A stretch of DNA of 64,000 nucleotides from Gammaproteobacteria bacterium. GTDB lineage: Bacteria; Pseudomonadota; Gammaproteobacteria; Steroidobacterales; GCA-2729495. Position 1 is the stretch's first letter. The number at the start of each line of letters is the position of its first letter. A program made the position numbers and the translations under genes. The notes beneath the pieces were generated by a model. The model was not told the DNA's origin. It saw only the letters and a program-made list of their open reading frames with translations, and searched no databases. The stretch spans positions 23,640 through 87,639 of the forward strand of contig JASLMV010000013.1 of NCBI GenBank assembly GCA_030746435.1, written 5' to 3'. Positions 54,862 to 63,176 of this stretch are shown here, in pieces.

Positions 54862-54890
54862 CAATATGGGACTATTTTAGTCCAATATTG
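54862..54890. promoter_or_regulatory. Near-perfect palindrome, probable IscR/Rrf2 operator
   Basis: CAATAT, G, GGACTA, TTT, TAGTCC, A, ATATTG form a 29-base palindrome with one mismatched pair (54868/54884). Its core GACTATTTTAGTC fits the E. coli IscR type 1 core GACTRWWWYAGTC, as I remember it. It lies 27 bases before the regulator start, so it likely covers the promoter and gives autoregulation of the SUF operon. Confidence 0.75.
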
Positions 54891-55023
54891 AATATAAGCA
54901 AGCCAACGTGCGGCTTTTCTGGATTTGATATGCTTGATTCAACCTGATTTCTGCCATGCAGCAACAAAAATGCGCTGGCAGTGTCTAACAACAAAGAAAG
55001 CCCTCAGCTGTGGAAGAAGCCCC

Positions 55024-55713
55024 ATGAACAACTACTGTGATCGTTCTTTTTGTTTGCCAGTTGCCGTCGGTGCATTGCTGTCATTTCTTAGCGTTCCTGT
55101 ATTTGCAGCAGACGATCTGACCGATGCTTCGCCGACTATCGTCATCGAACAAGCGGCCGAGGGCCTGCAGAAAGAACTGACCGGCAAGCAGGAGTATTAC
55201 GCACAGAACTCCGCGGAACTTTACGAGTTGATCGATCGCATTCTGTTGCCCAATTTCGATGTTCTGTATACCGGCAAGCAGGTGCTGGGCAAGACGCACT
55301 GGGTTTCCTCGACGGAGGATCAGCGTGATCGATTCGTAGGCGCGTTCTATTCCTTTCTGATTAAAACCTATGCCAAGGGTATTCTCGAGTTTGATCAGGA
55401 CAAGCTTGTTGTGCATCAGGAACCGAGTTATTCCAAGGACAAAAGAAAAGCGCTGATCCGTACCGAACTTATTATTCAGTCGGGGGATAACGTCAAGATT
55501 AACTATGCTGCACGAATCACAGATAATGGTTGGAAAATATATGATGTCCGCATAGACGGCGTTTCGTATATCCAGAATTACCGGAACCAGTTCAATGCTG
55601 AGATAACTGCCCTGGGTATTGAGGCGGTTATAGTCCGGCTGGAAGCCGATGCCGTGGCTGCTGAAGCTGTTCCTGATGAACTGCCTGTCGAATCCGAAGC
55701 AGCGGAAACCTGA
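55024..55713 (+). CDS. mlaC: MlaC-like phospholipid-binding periplasmic protein
   Basis: About 229 residues with a signal peptide (cut near PVFAAD). The Ttg2/MlaC domain shows ELIDRILLPNFDV, RDRFVGAFYSFLIKTYAKGI and INYAARITDNGWKIYDVRIDGVSYIQNYRNQF. It ferries phospholipid between MlaA and the inner-membrane Mla complex. ATG 55024 gives a proper signal peptide; a longer upstream frame does not. It converges on mlaA with seven bases between stops; mlaFEDB are not nearby. Confidence 0.88.
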   Translation: MNNYCDRSFCLPVAVGALLSFLSVPVFAADDLTDASPTIVIEQAAEGLQKELTGKQEYYAQNSAELYELIDRILLPNFDVLYTGKQVLGKTHWVSSTEDQRDRFVGAFYSFLIKTYAKGILEFDQDKLVVHQEPSYSKDKRKALIRTELIIQSGDNVKINYAARITDNGWKIYDVRIDGVSYIQNYRNQFNAEITALGIEAVIVRLEADAVAAEAVPDELPVESEAAET

Positions 55714-55720
55714 TCACATA

Positions 55721-56479
55721 TCAGAAGTCTTCAAATTCCTCTTCGAAGAACTCATCCTCGTCGGTTACGCCGTCGTTATTGAGGAACTCCCGGTTCTGAA
55801 AGTAAGCGTCACGCATGAACAGATAAGAATCAAATGCTTCATCGACCAGTTCGTCGGGCCCGATTAGTGCGGCGCGGCCTTCCACGGTCCAGAGGAGCAT
55901 CATTTTGTCGCGCACGCCGGTGTCATGGTACTGAACCAGCGGATTTACCGCGAAGTCACCGATAGTGCCTATGCCGCTGCGCACAGTGCGCGGTCCGAGC
56001 AGGGGAACCATAATATAGGGTCCCTGCGGAATGCCCCATCTGGCAAAGGTCTGGCCGAAGTCCTCCTCGTGGCGCTCCAGCCCGATTTTGGAGGCCACAT
56101 CAAGAAAGCCAAATACGCCAATAGTTGTGTTTACCACTAATCTCAACGTATCGGAGCCTGCCTGTGCAAACTTTCCCTGCAGCAAGTCGTTAATAATCGT
56201 GACGGGGTAGGTGATGTTGTCAAAAAAGTTGCCGATACCGGTTTCCACAACATCAGGAGTAATTTTCTGATAGCCCGTGGCAAGTGGCTTAAAAAAATAT
56301 CGGTCAGCGGCATCGTTAAATTTATAGATTCCCCGGTTAACCGGCTCAAAGGGATCCACGTTGGGCTGCCCTTCCTTGGTTGTCGCACATCCCTGCAGCA
56401 TCAGGGCAAAGGTAAAAAAAAGGATTAAGGCAGGTTTTTTCCAGTGCTTCTCATTTATACCTGCATGCCAACTAGTCAT
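55721..56479 (-). CDS. mlaA: MlaA/VacJ-family lipoprotein
   Basis: 252 residues with lipobox MLQGC after a longish signal. The VacJ domain has DPFEPVNRGIYKFNDAADRYFFKPLATGY, the PVTIINDLLQGKF helix, VVNTTIGVFGFLDVAS, and ARWGIPQGPYIMVPLLGPRTVRSGIG. The C-terminus is unusually acidic (DEDEFFEEEFEDF). MlaA removes misplaced phospholipid from the outer leaflet. Its start lies inside the bepA stop (ATGA). Confidence 0.93.
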   Translation of the reverse strand: MTSWHAGINEKHWKKPALILFFTFALMLQGCATTKEGQPNVDPFEPVNRGIYKFNDAADRYFFKPLATGYQKITPDVVETGIGNFFDNITYPVTIINDLLQGKFAQAGSDTLRLVVNTTIGVFGFLDVASKIGLERHEEDFGQTFARWGIPQGPYIMVPLLGPRTVRSGIGTIGDFAVNPLVQYHDTGVRDKMMLLWTVEGRAALIGPDELVDEAFDSYLFMRDAYFQNREFLNNDGVTDEDEFFEEEFEDF

Positions 56480-57981
56480 TTATCCCGGTTCCTTTTACGG
56501 CGTGATGGCTCTTTGTCTTCGCCGGGCAGGAATTCCTGGAATTGTTCCATCCTTGCCCTGAAGCGCGCACGCTGCACACTATCCAGTTTGGGTGTGGTCA
56601 ATGCAAGTCGTAGCTGTTCAATGGCCAGACGTAAATTGCCGCTCATTGCGTGGTATTCAGCCATATAGTAGTGCGCATCAGCAATATCGCCCGCGTTATT
56701 GGCAGCGATCGCAATCAGGCGAATTTGCTCCAGTGTCGGAGGGACCTGGTTTAAAAGGTCCAGTAGTATGCGGTGCGCCTCTTTGGGATTGCCATACTCA
56801 ATCAGCGTTTCCGCATACCGCACCGTCAGAGGCACATTACGCGGAAAGAGGGCCAGTGCCTGCCTGAATGTGCCCAGGGCTCCTTCCCTGTCGCCCAGCC
56901 GGGCCCTGGTTTGTGCGAGCCCCGAATAAAGAGGAATGAGTTCTTCATTTGTTGCCAGTAACCCGGCAAACAGTTCTTCCGCTTCCTTGTAATCACCCAT
57001 TCTTGCAAGGGTTAAGGCGATACCGTATTCGATTTCCAGGCTGCCTACGGTTTCGGGGTTGTCCTGCTCCGCGCGAAAATACTCCAATGCGCTCTCCGGT
57101 CTGCCACTTGTGGCGAGCCGAGCCCTCGCCCGAGCAAGGTGATAACTGCTGGAATCGACAGCATCAACCCTGGGGTATTTTCTGGCGCGCGCCCTCGATT
57201 CAGCCATTCGGTCCGTCGAAACCGGATGGGTCCGCAAGAATTCCGGCGCCAGGTTACTTAGCGAACTTTCCGCCCGGCCCATGGTTTCGAAGAAGTTGGT
57301 CATACCGTTCGGGTCAAAACCAGCTGAGGCCAGGAAACCGATGCCCACCCGATCGGCTTCGTACTCGTTGTTGCGGGTAAAACTAATCTGGTTCTCTATC
57401 GTCAGGCTCTGGGCGGCTCCGATCGCACCCTGCATCAGTCCCGGGTCGGCGCCTGTGGCGACACCGATCAGTATTGCACCCAGCATAGCGGCCATGGAAA
57501 GCGTACTGGCACGTTGGTTGGCGAACACGGCCCTGGATATATGGCGTTGGGTAACGTGGCTGACTTCATGCGCCAGGACACCTGCCAGCTCGCTCTCGGT
57601 TTTTGTCGCAAGCAGTAATCCGGAGTGGATGCCCACGTATCCACCGGGTAGGGCGAAGGCATTGATAACCGGGTCATCCATAACAAAAAACTGAAAGTGC
57701 TGACCGTCGACACCAGCTTCGGCCACAAGGCGCATGCCGATATCCTGGATATATTCCTGGATTTCGGGGTCGGTGATTACTCCGCCCGAAGCCAGCAGAC
57801 TGTTGTAAATCTGGCGGCCAATCTGGGCCTCCAGTTTTTGGGACAGAATTGCATCCGAGGGGCTGCCTATGTCCGGCAGGTCGTCGACCTCGGCCACCGC
57901 CGTAACAGTGCCGATCGCAGTAATCACTACCAGCAGGTATTGAGATGGTATGCGTCGGGCAAAGTGGGCAAAAAGCTTCAT
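56476..57981 (-). CDS. bepA: BepA-like M48 metalloprotease with TPRs
   Basis: 501 residues with a signal peptide, an M48 peptidase domain (HEVSH at 138-142, the third zinc ligand in NEYEADRVG) and C-terminal TPRs (from about 285). BepA degrades or helps mature the LPS transporter LptD and BAM components. The C-terminal extension is Lys/Arg-rich. It is coupled to mlaA; gcvR precedes it by 40 bases. Confidence 0.92.
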   Translation of the reverse strand: MKLFAHFARRIPSQYLLVVITAIGTVTAVAEVDDLPDIGSPSDAILSQKLEAQIGRQIYNSLLASGGVITDPEIQEYIQDIGMRLVAEAGVDGQHFQFFVMDDPVINAFALPGGYVGIHSGLLLATKTESELAGVLAHEVSHVTQRHISRAVFANQRASTLSMAAMLGAILIGVATGADPGLMQGAIGAAQSLTIENQISFTRNNEYEADRVGIGFLASAGFDPNGMTNFFETMGRAESSLSNLAPEFLRTHPVSTDRMAESRARARKYPRVDAVDSSSYHLARARARLATSGRPESALEYFRAEQDNPETVGSLEIEYGIALTLARMGDYKEAEELFAGLLATNEELIPLYSGLAQTRARLGDREGALGTFRQALALFPRNVPLTVRYAETLIEYGNPKEAHRILLDLLNQVPPTLEQIRLIAIAANNAGDIADAHYYMAEYHAMSGNLRLAIEQLRLALTTPKLDSVQRARFRARMEQFQEFLPGEDKEPSRRKRNRDK

Positions 57982-58021
57982 AACTCCTTCAGGGCTTCCA
58001 GCACTTCTTTATGGTTAGAGC

Positions 58022-58552
58022 TTATCGCTGAATGGGTTCTATAAGAGCATCCAGGTTCTGCTCATCACAGTAAACATGGAATTCTTCACGAAGCGCAGCC
58101 AGGTGCAGGCTTGCCGGCACATTAATAACCATTTGTACCGAAAACATGGCCGCACCTGTGTGTGGCGCGTTGTACTGCCGGGTGCTGAGGTCTGCAATTT
58201 CTATATTCTGGGCTGCAAAAAAACCGGCCAGCCCGGCAATGATGCCTTCCTGATCCAGTGCCACGATATCAACATTATAAGGTGCGGCCGGAACATCTTT
58301 TTCGCGTTCGCTGGTTTGACGAAATGTAATAGTCAGTTCTGATTTTTTCCCGAGTACCTCCAGGTCTTCCTCAACTTTCTTTATTGCATGCCAGTTTGCC
58401 GAAACCAGCACCAGCATCGCAAATTCCTGGCCAAGGGTGGTCATGCGGCTCTGCAGGATGCTGCCACCCGCTGAGCTGATGGCCTGGCTCAGTTCGTGTA
58501 CGAGACCAGTGCGGTCAGCTCCGATGGCCGTTACGGCAAGTAGTTGTTCCAT
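58022..58552 (-). CDS. gcvR: Glycine cleavage system regulator GcvR (two ACT domains)
   Basis: 176 residues: first ACT domain (LLAVTAIGADRTGLVHELSQAISSAGGSIL) and a second (YNVDIVALDQEGIIAGLAGFFAAQNIEIADLSTRQYNAP). GcvR binds GcvA in E. coli in response to glycine. It is divergent from dapA, as in enterics. The two starts are 158 bases apart, leaving room for both promoters; I could not define them. Confidence 0.87.
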   Translation of the reverse strand: MEQLLAVTAIGADRTGLVHELSQAISSAGGSILQSRMTTLGQEFAMLVLVSANWHAIKKVEEDLEVLGKKSELTITFRQTSEREKDVPAAPYNVDIVALDQEGIIAGLAGFFAAQNIEIADLSTRQYNAPHTGAAMFSVQMVINVPASLHLAALREEFHVYCDEQNLDALIEPIQR

Positions 58553-58710
58553 AGATATTCGGTGGATTGTGTTTGTTGGAGCAGTGTACCGGGAAACAGG
58601 GGCGCTTCAAGAAGGTGCCGGCTATTAACAGGAAGCCCAATAGTCCGGCCGCGCTTGCTTAGGCGGCACCCCACACGTACCATCGCCGGTTCGTGAGCGG
58701 GGCTGGAGCC

Positions 58711-59589
58711 ATGTTTACCGGAAGCCTGGTAGCAATAATTACACCGATGACTGCGGACGGCGCAGTGGATTTCGATGGCCTTGGACGGCTGATCGATATG
58801 CACGTGGACGCTGGTACCGACGGTCTCGTCGTTGCGGGCACGACGGGTGAATCCGCCACTTTGAGCAAAACCGAGCACGTCGCAGTGATTGAAGCCGCGG
58901 TCGAGTTTGCGCGGGGCAGGTTGCCAGTCATTGCGGGCACGGGATCAAATTCCACGGCCCAGACCATCGAGTTATCGGAGCGCGTGGACTTGCTGGAAGT
59001 CGATGCTTACCTAGTCGTTACTCCTTATTATAATAAGCCTCCGCAACAGGGCCTTGTGGAACACTTTAGTGCGGTTGCCGATGCTGTGACCAAGCCCGTC
59101 ATGCTCTACAACGTTCCGGGCAGAACCGGTGTCGATTTATTGCCCGAAACGGTTGCCCGCTTGTGTGATCACCCGCGTATTTTTGGTATCAAGGAGGCGG
59201 CCGGCGAGGTAAAGCGTGTTGGTCAGTTGCGCGAGCTTTGCGGTGATGATTTTTACCTCTACAGTGGTGATGACCCGACTGCCCGTGAGTTCATGCTGGC
59301 GGGTGGTAACGGCGTGGTTTCGGTGACGGCGAATGTTGCCCCAGCCGGGATGGCTGCCATGTGCAAGGCCGCGCTCGGCGGGGACGCAGGGTTGGCAGCA
59401 GAGATTGATGATGCTTTGGCCGATCTGCATCATAATCTGTTCGTGGAATCGAATCCGATACCCGTTAAATGGGCGCTGGAGCGTCTTGGCCTGGCCGAGG
59501 CAGGTATACGACTGCCGCTGGTTCGCATGGATGTATCAAACGAGCCGGTCGTCGAGGCGGCACTGCAACGAGCCGGGTTGTTGACATGA
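58711..59589 (+). CDS. dapA: 4-Hydroxy-tetrahydrodipicolinate synthase
   Basis: 292 residues, the standard length. MFTGSLVAIITPM opens it; VAGTTGESATLS, YNVPGRTGVDLLPETVARL with the proton-relay Tyr, and the Schiff-base lysine in FGIKEAAGEV are seen. It condenses pyruvate with aspartate semialdehyde for lysine and diaminopimelate. ATG 58711 follows CTGGAGCC; an in-frame ATG 18 bases upstream is less likely. Confidence 0.96.
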   Translation: MFTGSLVAIITPMTADGAVDFDGLGRLIDMHVDAGTDGLVVAGTTGESATLSKTEHVAVIEAAVEFARGRLPVIAGTGSNSTAQTIELSERVDLLEVDAYLVVTPYYNKPPQQGLVEHFSAVADAVTKPVMLYNVPGRTGVDLLPETVARLCDHPRIFGIKEAAGEVKRVGQLRELCGDDFYLYSGDDPTAREFMLAGGNGVVSVTANVAPAGMAAMCKAALGGDAGLAAEIDDALADLHHNLFVESNPIPVKWALERLGLAEAGIRLPLVRMDVSNEPVVEAALQRAGLLT

Positions 59590-59855
59590 AAGTCCGGATG
59601 ATTTGCCTGTTAGCGTTGGCGGCAGTGGCGCAAGGGTGTGGTGTGTTCGGCGGCGACGCTGGAAAATGTCATGAAAGAAGCGAGTATCAGGACGCCACGC
59701 CAGGCCCCCGGTTGCGGGTTCCGGACGACCTCGAATCCTTACCGCACGAGGCCCGGCTCGAAATCCCCTATGGCGAAATCAACACAGAGTCTACCCCGTT
59801 CGATGTACCGTGCCTGGTCGAACCGCCTTCCTACGAAGACCGCAGTCCAAATTGA
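59586..59855 (+). CDS. Short BamC-like lipoprotein (89 aa)
   Basis: 89 residues, starting inside the dapA stop (ATGA). The signal ends in a lipobox (AQGC). The mature part holds CHERSEYQDATPGPRLRVPDDL, like the unstructured N-terminal region of BamC (NlpB), which follows dapA in E. coli. The two C-terminal helix-grip domains of BamC are absent. It could be a reduced BamC that only binds BamD through the N-terminal segment. No frameshift was seen downstream that would restore the missing domains. Confidence 0.65.
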   Translation: MKVRMICLLALAAVAQGCGVFGGDAGKCHERSEYQDATPGPRLRVPDDLESLPHEARLEIPYGEINTESTPFDVPCLVEPPSYEDRSPN

Positions 59856-59932
59856 ACCTGTCCGGGCACTGCGCTAACCTTCGCAACCCCGCGGGCAGCC
59901 AATATTTGCAAGACGAGCATCGGAAGATTAAC

Positions 59933-60057
59933 GGAGAAGTGGCCGAGTGGTTGCAGCCCAAGACTATTTCTTCGCTCGACCACCGGTCGAGCTCAGGGCA
60001 AAGGCGTAAATTATGTGTGTATGCGCTAAGCGTATCGTGGGTTCGACCCGAGCACGG
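59933..60057 (+). pseudogene. tRNA-Ser relic with a hairpin insertion
   Basis: The first 21 bases (59933-59953) equal the start of the intact tRNA-Ser at 60207. Then about 46 foreign bases follow, containing GCTCGACC/GGTCGAGC (stem of eight, loop ACC), flanked by GCCC and GGGC. Tail sequence AAGGCG, TATGCG, GCGTATCGTGGGTTCGA resumes but the anticodon arm and acceptor end are lost. It cannot fold as a tRNA. The remainder of 59856-60206 holds short hairpins (for example TCCTGTG/CACAGGA, 60157-60176) but no gene. Confidence 0.75.
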
Positions 60058-60206
60058 CTGACGGATAGCGTAGCTGTCGGGCAGACGGGCGAGAGGAACG
60101 CGCAGCAAAGCGAGCGACCCCGGAAGGGGCGAAGCGAGTGTTAACGAGCGAGTCAATCCTGTGCTTGAACACAGGAAAGCACTTGAGGGTATTGACGGTT
60201 AAGTAC

Positions 60207-60297
60207 GGAGAAGTGGCCGAGTGGTTGAAGGCGCACGATTGGAATTCGTGTATGCGTTAATAGCGTATCGTGGGTTCGAATCCCACCTTCTCCGCCA
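60207..60297 (+). tRNA. tRNA-Ser (anticodon GGA)
   Basis: 91 bases with encoded CCA. Acceptor GGAGAAG/CTTCTCC; D arm GCCGAGTGGTTGAAGGC; anticodon stem CACGA/TCGTG around loop TTGGAAT (anticodon GGA); long variable arm TATGCGTTAATAGCGTA as in serine tRNAs; T arm GTGGG/TTCGAAT/CCCAC. All arms pair. A terminator follows. Confidence 0.96.
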
Positions 60298-60439
60298 GTT
60301 TGATGATTGCTATAGAGGCGCTTCGCGCCTATTTTTTTTACGTGTCCGAATACACGCAAATTCCCTTCTCCGCCAGTTCGAAGCTTGCTAATAAGGCGCT
60401 TCGTGCCTATAAATTTGCGCATCCGAATACCCGCAAATG
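60286..60439. repeat. 78-bp tandem duplication of tRNA-Ser 3' end and terminator
   Basis: CCTTCTCCGCCAGTT (60286-60300) recurs at 60364-60378, and the following 60 bases match with a few changes (GCGCTTCG, CCTAT, TCCGAATAC, CGCAAAT in both). The second copy has lost the T run of the terminator. It looks like a scar of tRNA-targeted integration or slippage. 60440-60680 holds no gene before the dehydrogenase. Confidence 0.8.
60316..60339 (+). terminator. Terminator of tRNA-Ser
   Basis: AGGCGC (60316-60321) pairs with GCGCCT (60325-60330) over loop TTC, followed by A and eight T (60332-60339). It is 18 bases after the tRNA end. Confidence 0.85.
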
Positions 60440-60680
60440 TAAGTAGCCGTGAGAGCGGCTTCCAGTTCGATATAAGGCATCCTTAAACGGGGCACTTTTT
60501 TTGCCTGCAAGTACGATTGGCGTAGTCTTGCCGTGACGCTCTGAAGCGCCGGCTGGTCATCGGGTGGACTCGCCGCTACTAAGATGCCGATGCTGCTTCG
60601 CACTGGTTATACTCTCCGCTGACTTTGAATATATAAACGATAGAAATTGCGGCCTGGGTGGACTTAAGCGAGGAGGGCTG

Positions 60681-62945
60681 ATGGGAACAACGCGTAGACG
60701 GTTTATCTATGGTGGCCTCGCGGTGGGTGGCGGCCTGATTGTCTACAGCGGCTCAAGAGTACTGGACACGGGTGGGGACGGTGATGCCCGGCTCAAGTTC
60801 GGTGCCACGACTCCCGACAGTCACCCGCTGAACGCCTGGGTAAAGGTCGCACCCGACGGCCGCGTGATATTCGCCGTCCATCGTGCCGAAATGGGGCAGG
60901 GAATAACCACCTCGCTGCCGATGTTGCTGGCCGAAGAGATGGATGCTGACTGGAGCCGCATCGATTACGAATTCGGACCTGTCGATAAAGACTATTACAA
61001 CTTCGGCGTTATGGCCCGGGGCAGGCCCTTTGGTGAAACCGAAGGACGATTTTTTGCGGAGCTGGGTACTAATTTACTGCGCCGGGTATTCCACGCCCAG
61101 GGCATGCAACTCACCTTAAGTAGCACGAGCATTATCGATGCCTACGATACCCTGCGGCCTGCAGGTGCAGCCGCGAGGGCGATGCTGGTAGCGGCCGCGG
61201 CAAACCGCTGGGGTGTTCCGGCTGAACGCCTGATTACCCGGGCCAGCCGGGTCATCGACCCGACGACAAAGAAATCTTTCGGTTACGGCGAACTTGCGGA
61301 AGATGCTGCGCTCCTGGAACCTCCGTCCGATCCGCCTTTAAAGAACCGTGAAGACTACACGCTGCTCGGGCGGAGCCTGCCGCGGCTTGATGTGCCTGAC
61401 AAAGTTACGGGTGCCGCGATGTTCGGTTCGGATGTTGTGCTGCCCGATATGCTATACGCGACCGTCGTGCACAGTCCTGTTGCCGGGGGGGCAATCGGCT
61501 CTTTTGATGCGAGCGAGGCGGAGCAGGTCCCGGGAGTCGAGGCCGTACTTGAGTTAGGCAACAAAGCCCTGGCAGTGGTTGCGGATAATACCTGGACAGC
61601 GTTAAACGCTGCGAAACGGATTCGCGTTGAAACAGCCCCCGTCGATGCAGCCGTTAACACGGATACGCTGGTCGGTGGCTACCTTGAGGCGCTGGGTGGA
61701 CCCGATCCGTCATTGTTTCGCGAAGATGGCGATGCACTGGCTGTGTTGCAGGCTGAAGGTACGGATGTGGAGGCGGTCTATCAATGGCCTTACCTGGCCC
61801 ATGCCTGCATGGAACCCATGAACTGCACGGCGTTATACGAAGGCGACAAGCTGCAGGTCTGGGTGGGCAGCCAGGCGCTTTCAGTTGCCCAGGAAGTTGC
61901 GGCGGGTGTCGCCGGACTGGAAAAAAGCCAGGTCACGATGCACCGCATGCTGCTGGGCGGCGGTTTTGGCCGCCGCGCCGAAATGGATTTTGTGGAACAC
62001 GCGGTTGCGACAGCGGTGCAGTTACCCGGACGCCCCATAAAAGTTATCTACAGCCGTGAAGAGGATATGCAGAACGACATGTACCGGCCCGCCGGGGTTG
62101 CTCGTGTAAGGGGCCGTGTTGGCGATGACGGGGCTATCTCTGCAATTGATTTTGAGCTGGCCACGCAATCGGTGGTGGCTAGCTATGCAACGCGTACGAA
62201 ATCGCCGCGGCCGAGTAATGCCGCAAGCGACAAGACTGTTTCGACCGGCATATATAACCTTTTTTACACGCTGCCGAACATGCGCCTCGCGTTTTATCCA
62301 CAGGACCCCCACGTGCCTGCCGGTTACTGGCGCAGTACCAGCACCTCGTACGGTGCATTCTGCGTGGAAAGTTTTATCGACGAGCTGGCGCATCACGCGC
62401 AGATGGATCCTGTCGAATTCAGGCTGGCTAATCTGCCGACTGGTTCGCGCCAGGATCCTGTTTTAAGGGCGGTCGCAGATAAAGCCGGCTGGGGACAGCC
62501 CATGGCTGCTAATCGCTATCGGGGTGTGGCATTGTTCGAGAAGGCCGGGAACGTGATCGGCCAGGTTGCCGAAATCACCGTGAGCGACGACCGGACTTTT
62601 ACCGTGGACCGGATCGTTTGCGTCATGGATTCAGGGCAAGTGTTTCATCCGGACACCTGTATCGCAATGATGGAGGGCGGCATCATCTTCGGTGTCAACG
62701 CAGCCCTGTTTGGCGAAATTACCCTGCAGGATGGCATGGTTCAGCAGAGTAATTTTCACAATTACCGGGAATTGCCGATCGCTGAATTGCCGGAGATCGA
62801 GGTGCACCTGCTGCCGTACGGTGGCCGGCCTGCCGGCGTTGGCGAAACCGCCGTGCCCGGCGTTGCCCCCGCTATCGCCAACGCAATATTTGCGGCAACC
62901 GGTAAACGAATACGCCGTTTACCCATCGGACAGCATCTTAGTTAA
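60681..62945 (+). CDS. Molybdopterin aldehyde/isoquinoline oxidoreductase large subunit, Tat-exported
   Basis: 754 residues of the xanthine oxidase family large subunit (IorB-like). The Tat signal is TTRRRFIYGGLAVGGG. Cofactor segments include AEMGQGITTSLPMLLAEEMDAD, HACMEPMN, LLGGGFGRRAEMDF, then YWRSTSTSYGAFCVESFIDE and GVGETAVPGVAPAIANAIF. AGGAGG sits eight bases before ATG 60681. The partner 2Fe-2S subunit is not beside it, which is unusual; it may be elsewhere. It would hydroxylate an N-heterocycle or oxidise an aldehyde in the periplasm. Confidence 0.87.
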   Translation: MGTTRRRFIYGGLAVGGGLIVYSGSRVLDTGGDGDARLKFGATTPDSHPLNAWVKVAPDGRVIFAVHRAEMGQGITTSLPMLLAEEMDADWSRIDYEFGPVDKDYYNFGVMARGRPFGETEGRFFAELGTNLLRRVFHAQGMQLTLSSTSIIDAYDTLRPAGAAARAMLVAAAANRWGVPAERLITRASRVIDPTTKKSFGYGELAEDAALLEPPSDPPLKNREDYTLLGRSLPRLDVPDKVTGAAMFGSDVVLPDMLYATVVHSPVAGGAIGSFDASEAEQVPGVEAVLELGNKALAVVADNTWTALNAAKRIRVETAPVDAAVNTDTLVGGYLEALGGPDPSLFREDGDALAVLQAEGTDVEAVYQWPYLAHACMEPMNCTALYEGDKLQVWVGSQALSVAQEVAAGVAGLEKSQVTMHRMLLGGGFGRRAEMDFVEHAVATAVQLPGRPIKVIYSREEDMQNDMYRPAGVARVRGRVGDDGAISAIDFELATQSVVASYATRTKSPRPSNAASDKTVSTGIYNLFYTLPNMRLAFYPQDPHVPAGYWRSTSTSYGAFCVESFIDELAHHAQMDPVEFRLANLPTGSRQDPVLRAVADKAGWGQPMAANRYRGVALFEKAGNVIGQVAEITVSDDRTFTVDRIVCVMDSGQVFHPDTCIAMMEGGIIFGVNAALFGEITLQDGMVQQSNFHNYRELPIAELPEIEVHLLPYGGRPAGVGETAVPGVAPAIANAIFAATGKRIRRLPIGQHLS

Positions 62946-63176
62946 ATCAATCAAATATGTATCGATTCGAGAGTTCGGCACACTTACTAATTTGCAGAAT
63001 AAATAAAGGCGTATAACGCCCCGAAATACTTTGTAACCGGCCAGTACCACTCAGTGGATTGAATGTGGCCAATACGTATAGCCTGAGCTTTGGGATCACG
63101 GTATACGTTACGTGTTAACTACGTGCGGGCAGAGCCGGCAACGCCAGAACAATAGTTTTTTCCAGGAGTGCAGAGC

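Noticed and set aside
58553..58710. Lysine or glycine riboswitch between gcvR and dapA
   Set aside because: The gap is only 158 bases and no riboswitch core or terminator could be traced by eye.
59933..60057. Possible functional tRNA-Ser with an intron
   Set aside because: The acceptor 3' strand and anticodon stem are lost beyond the insert, so removing the insert does not restore a cloverleaf.
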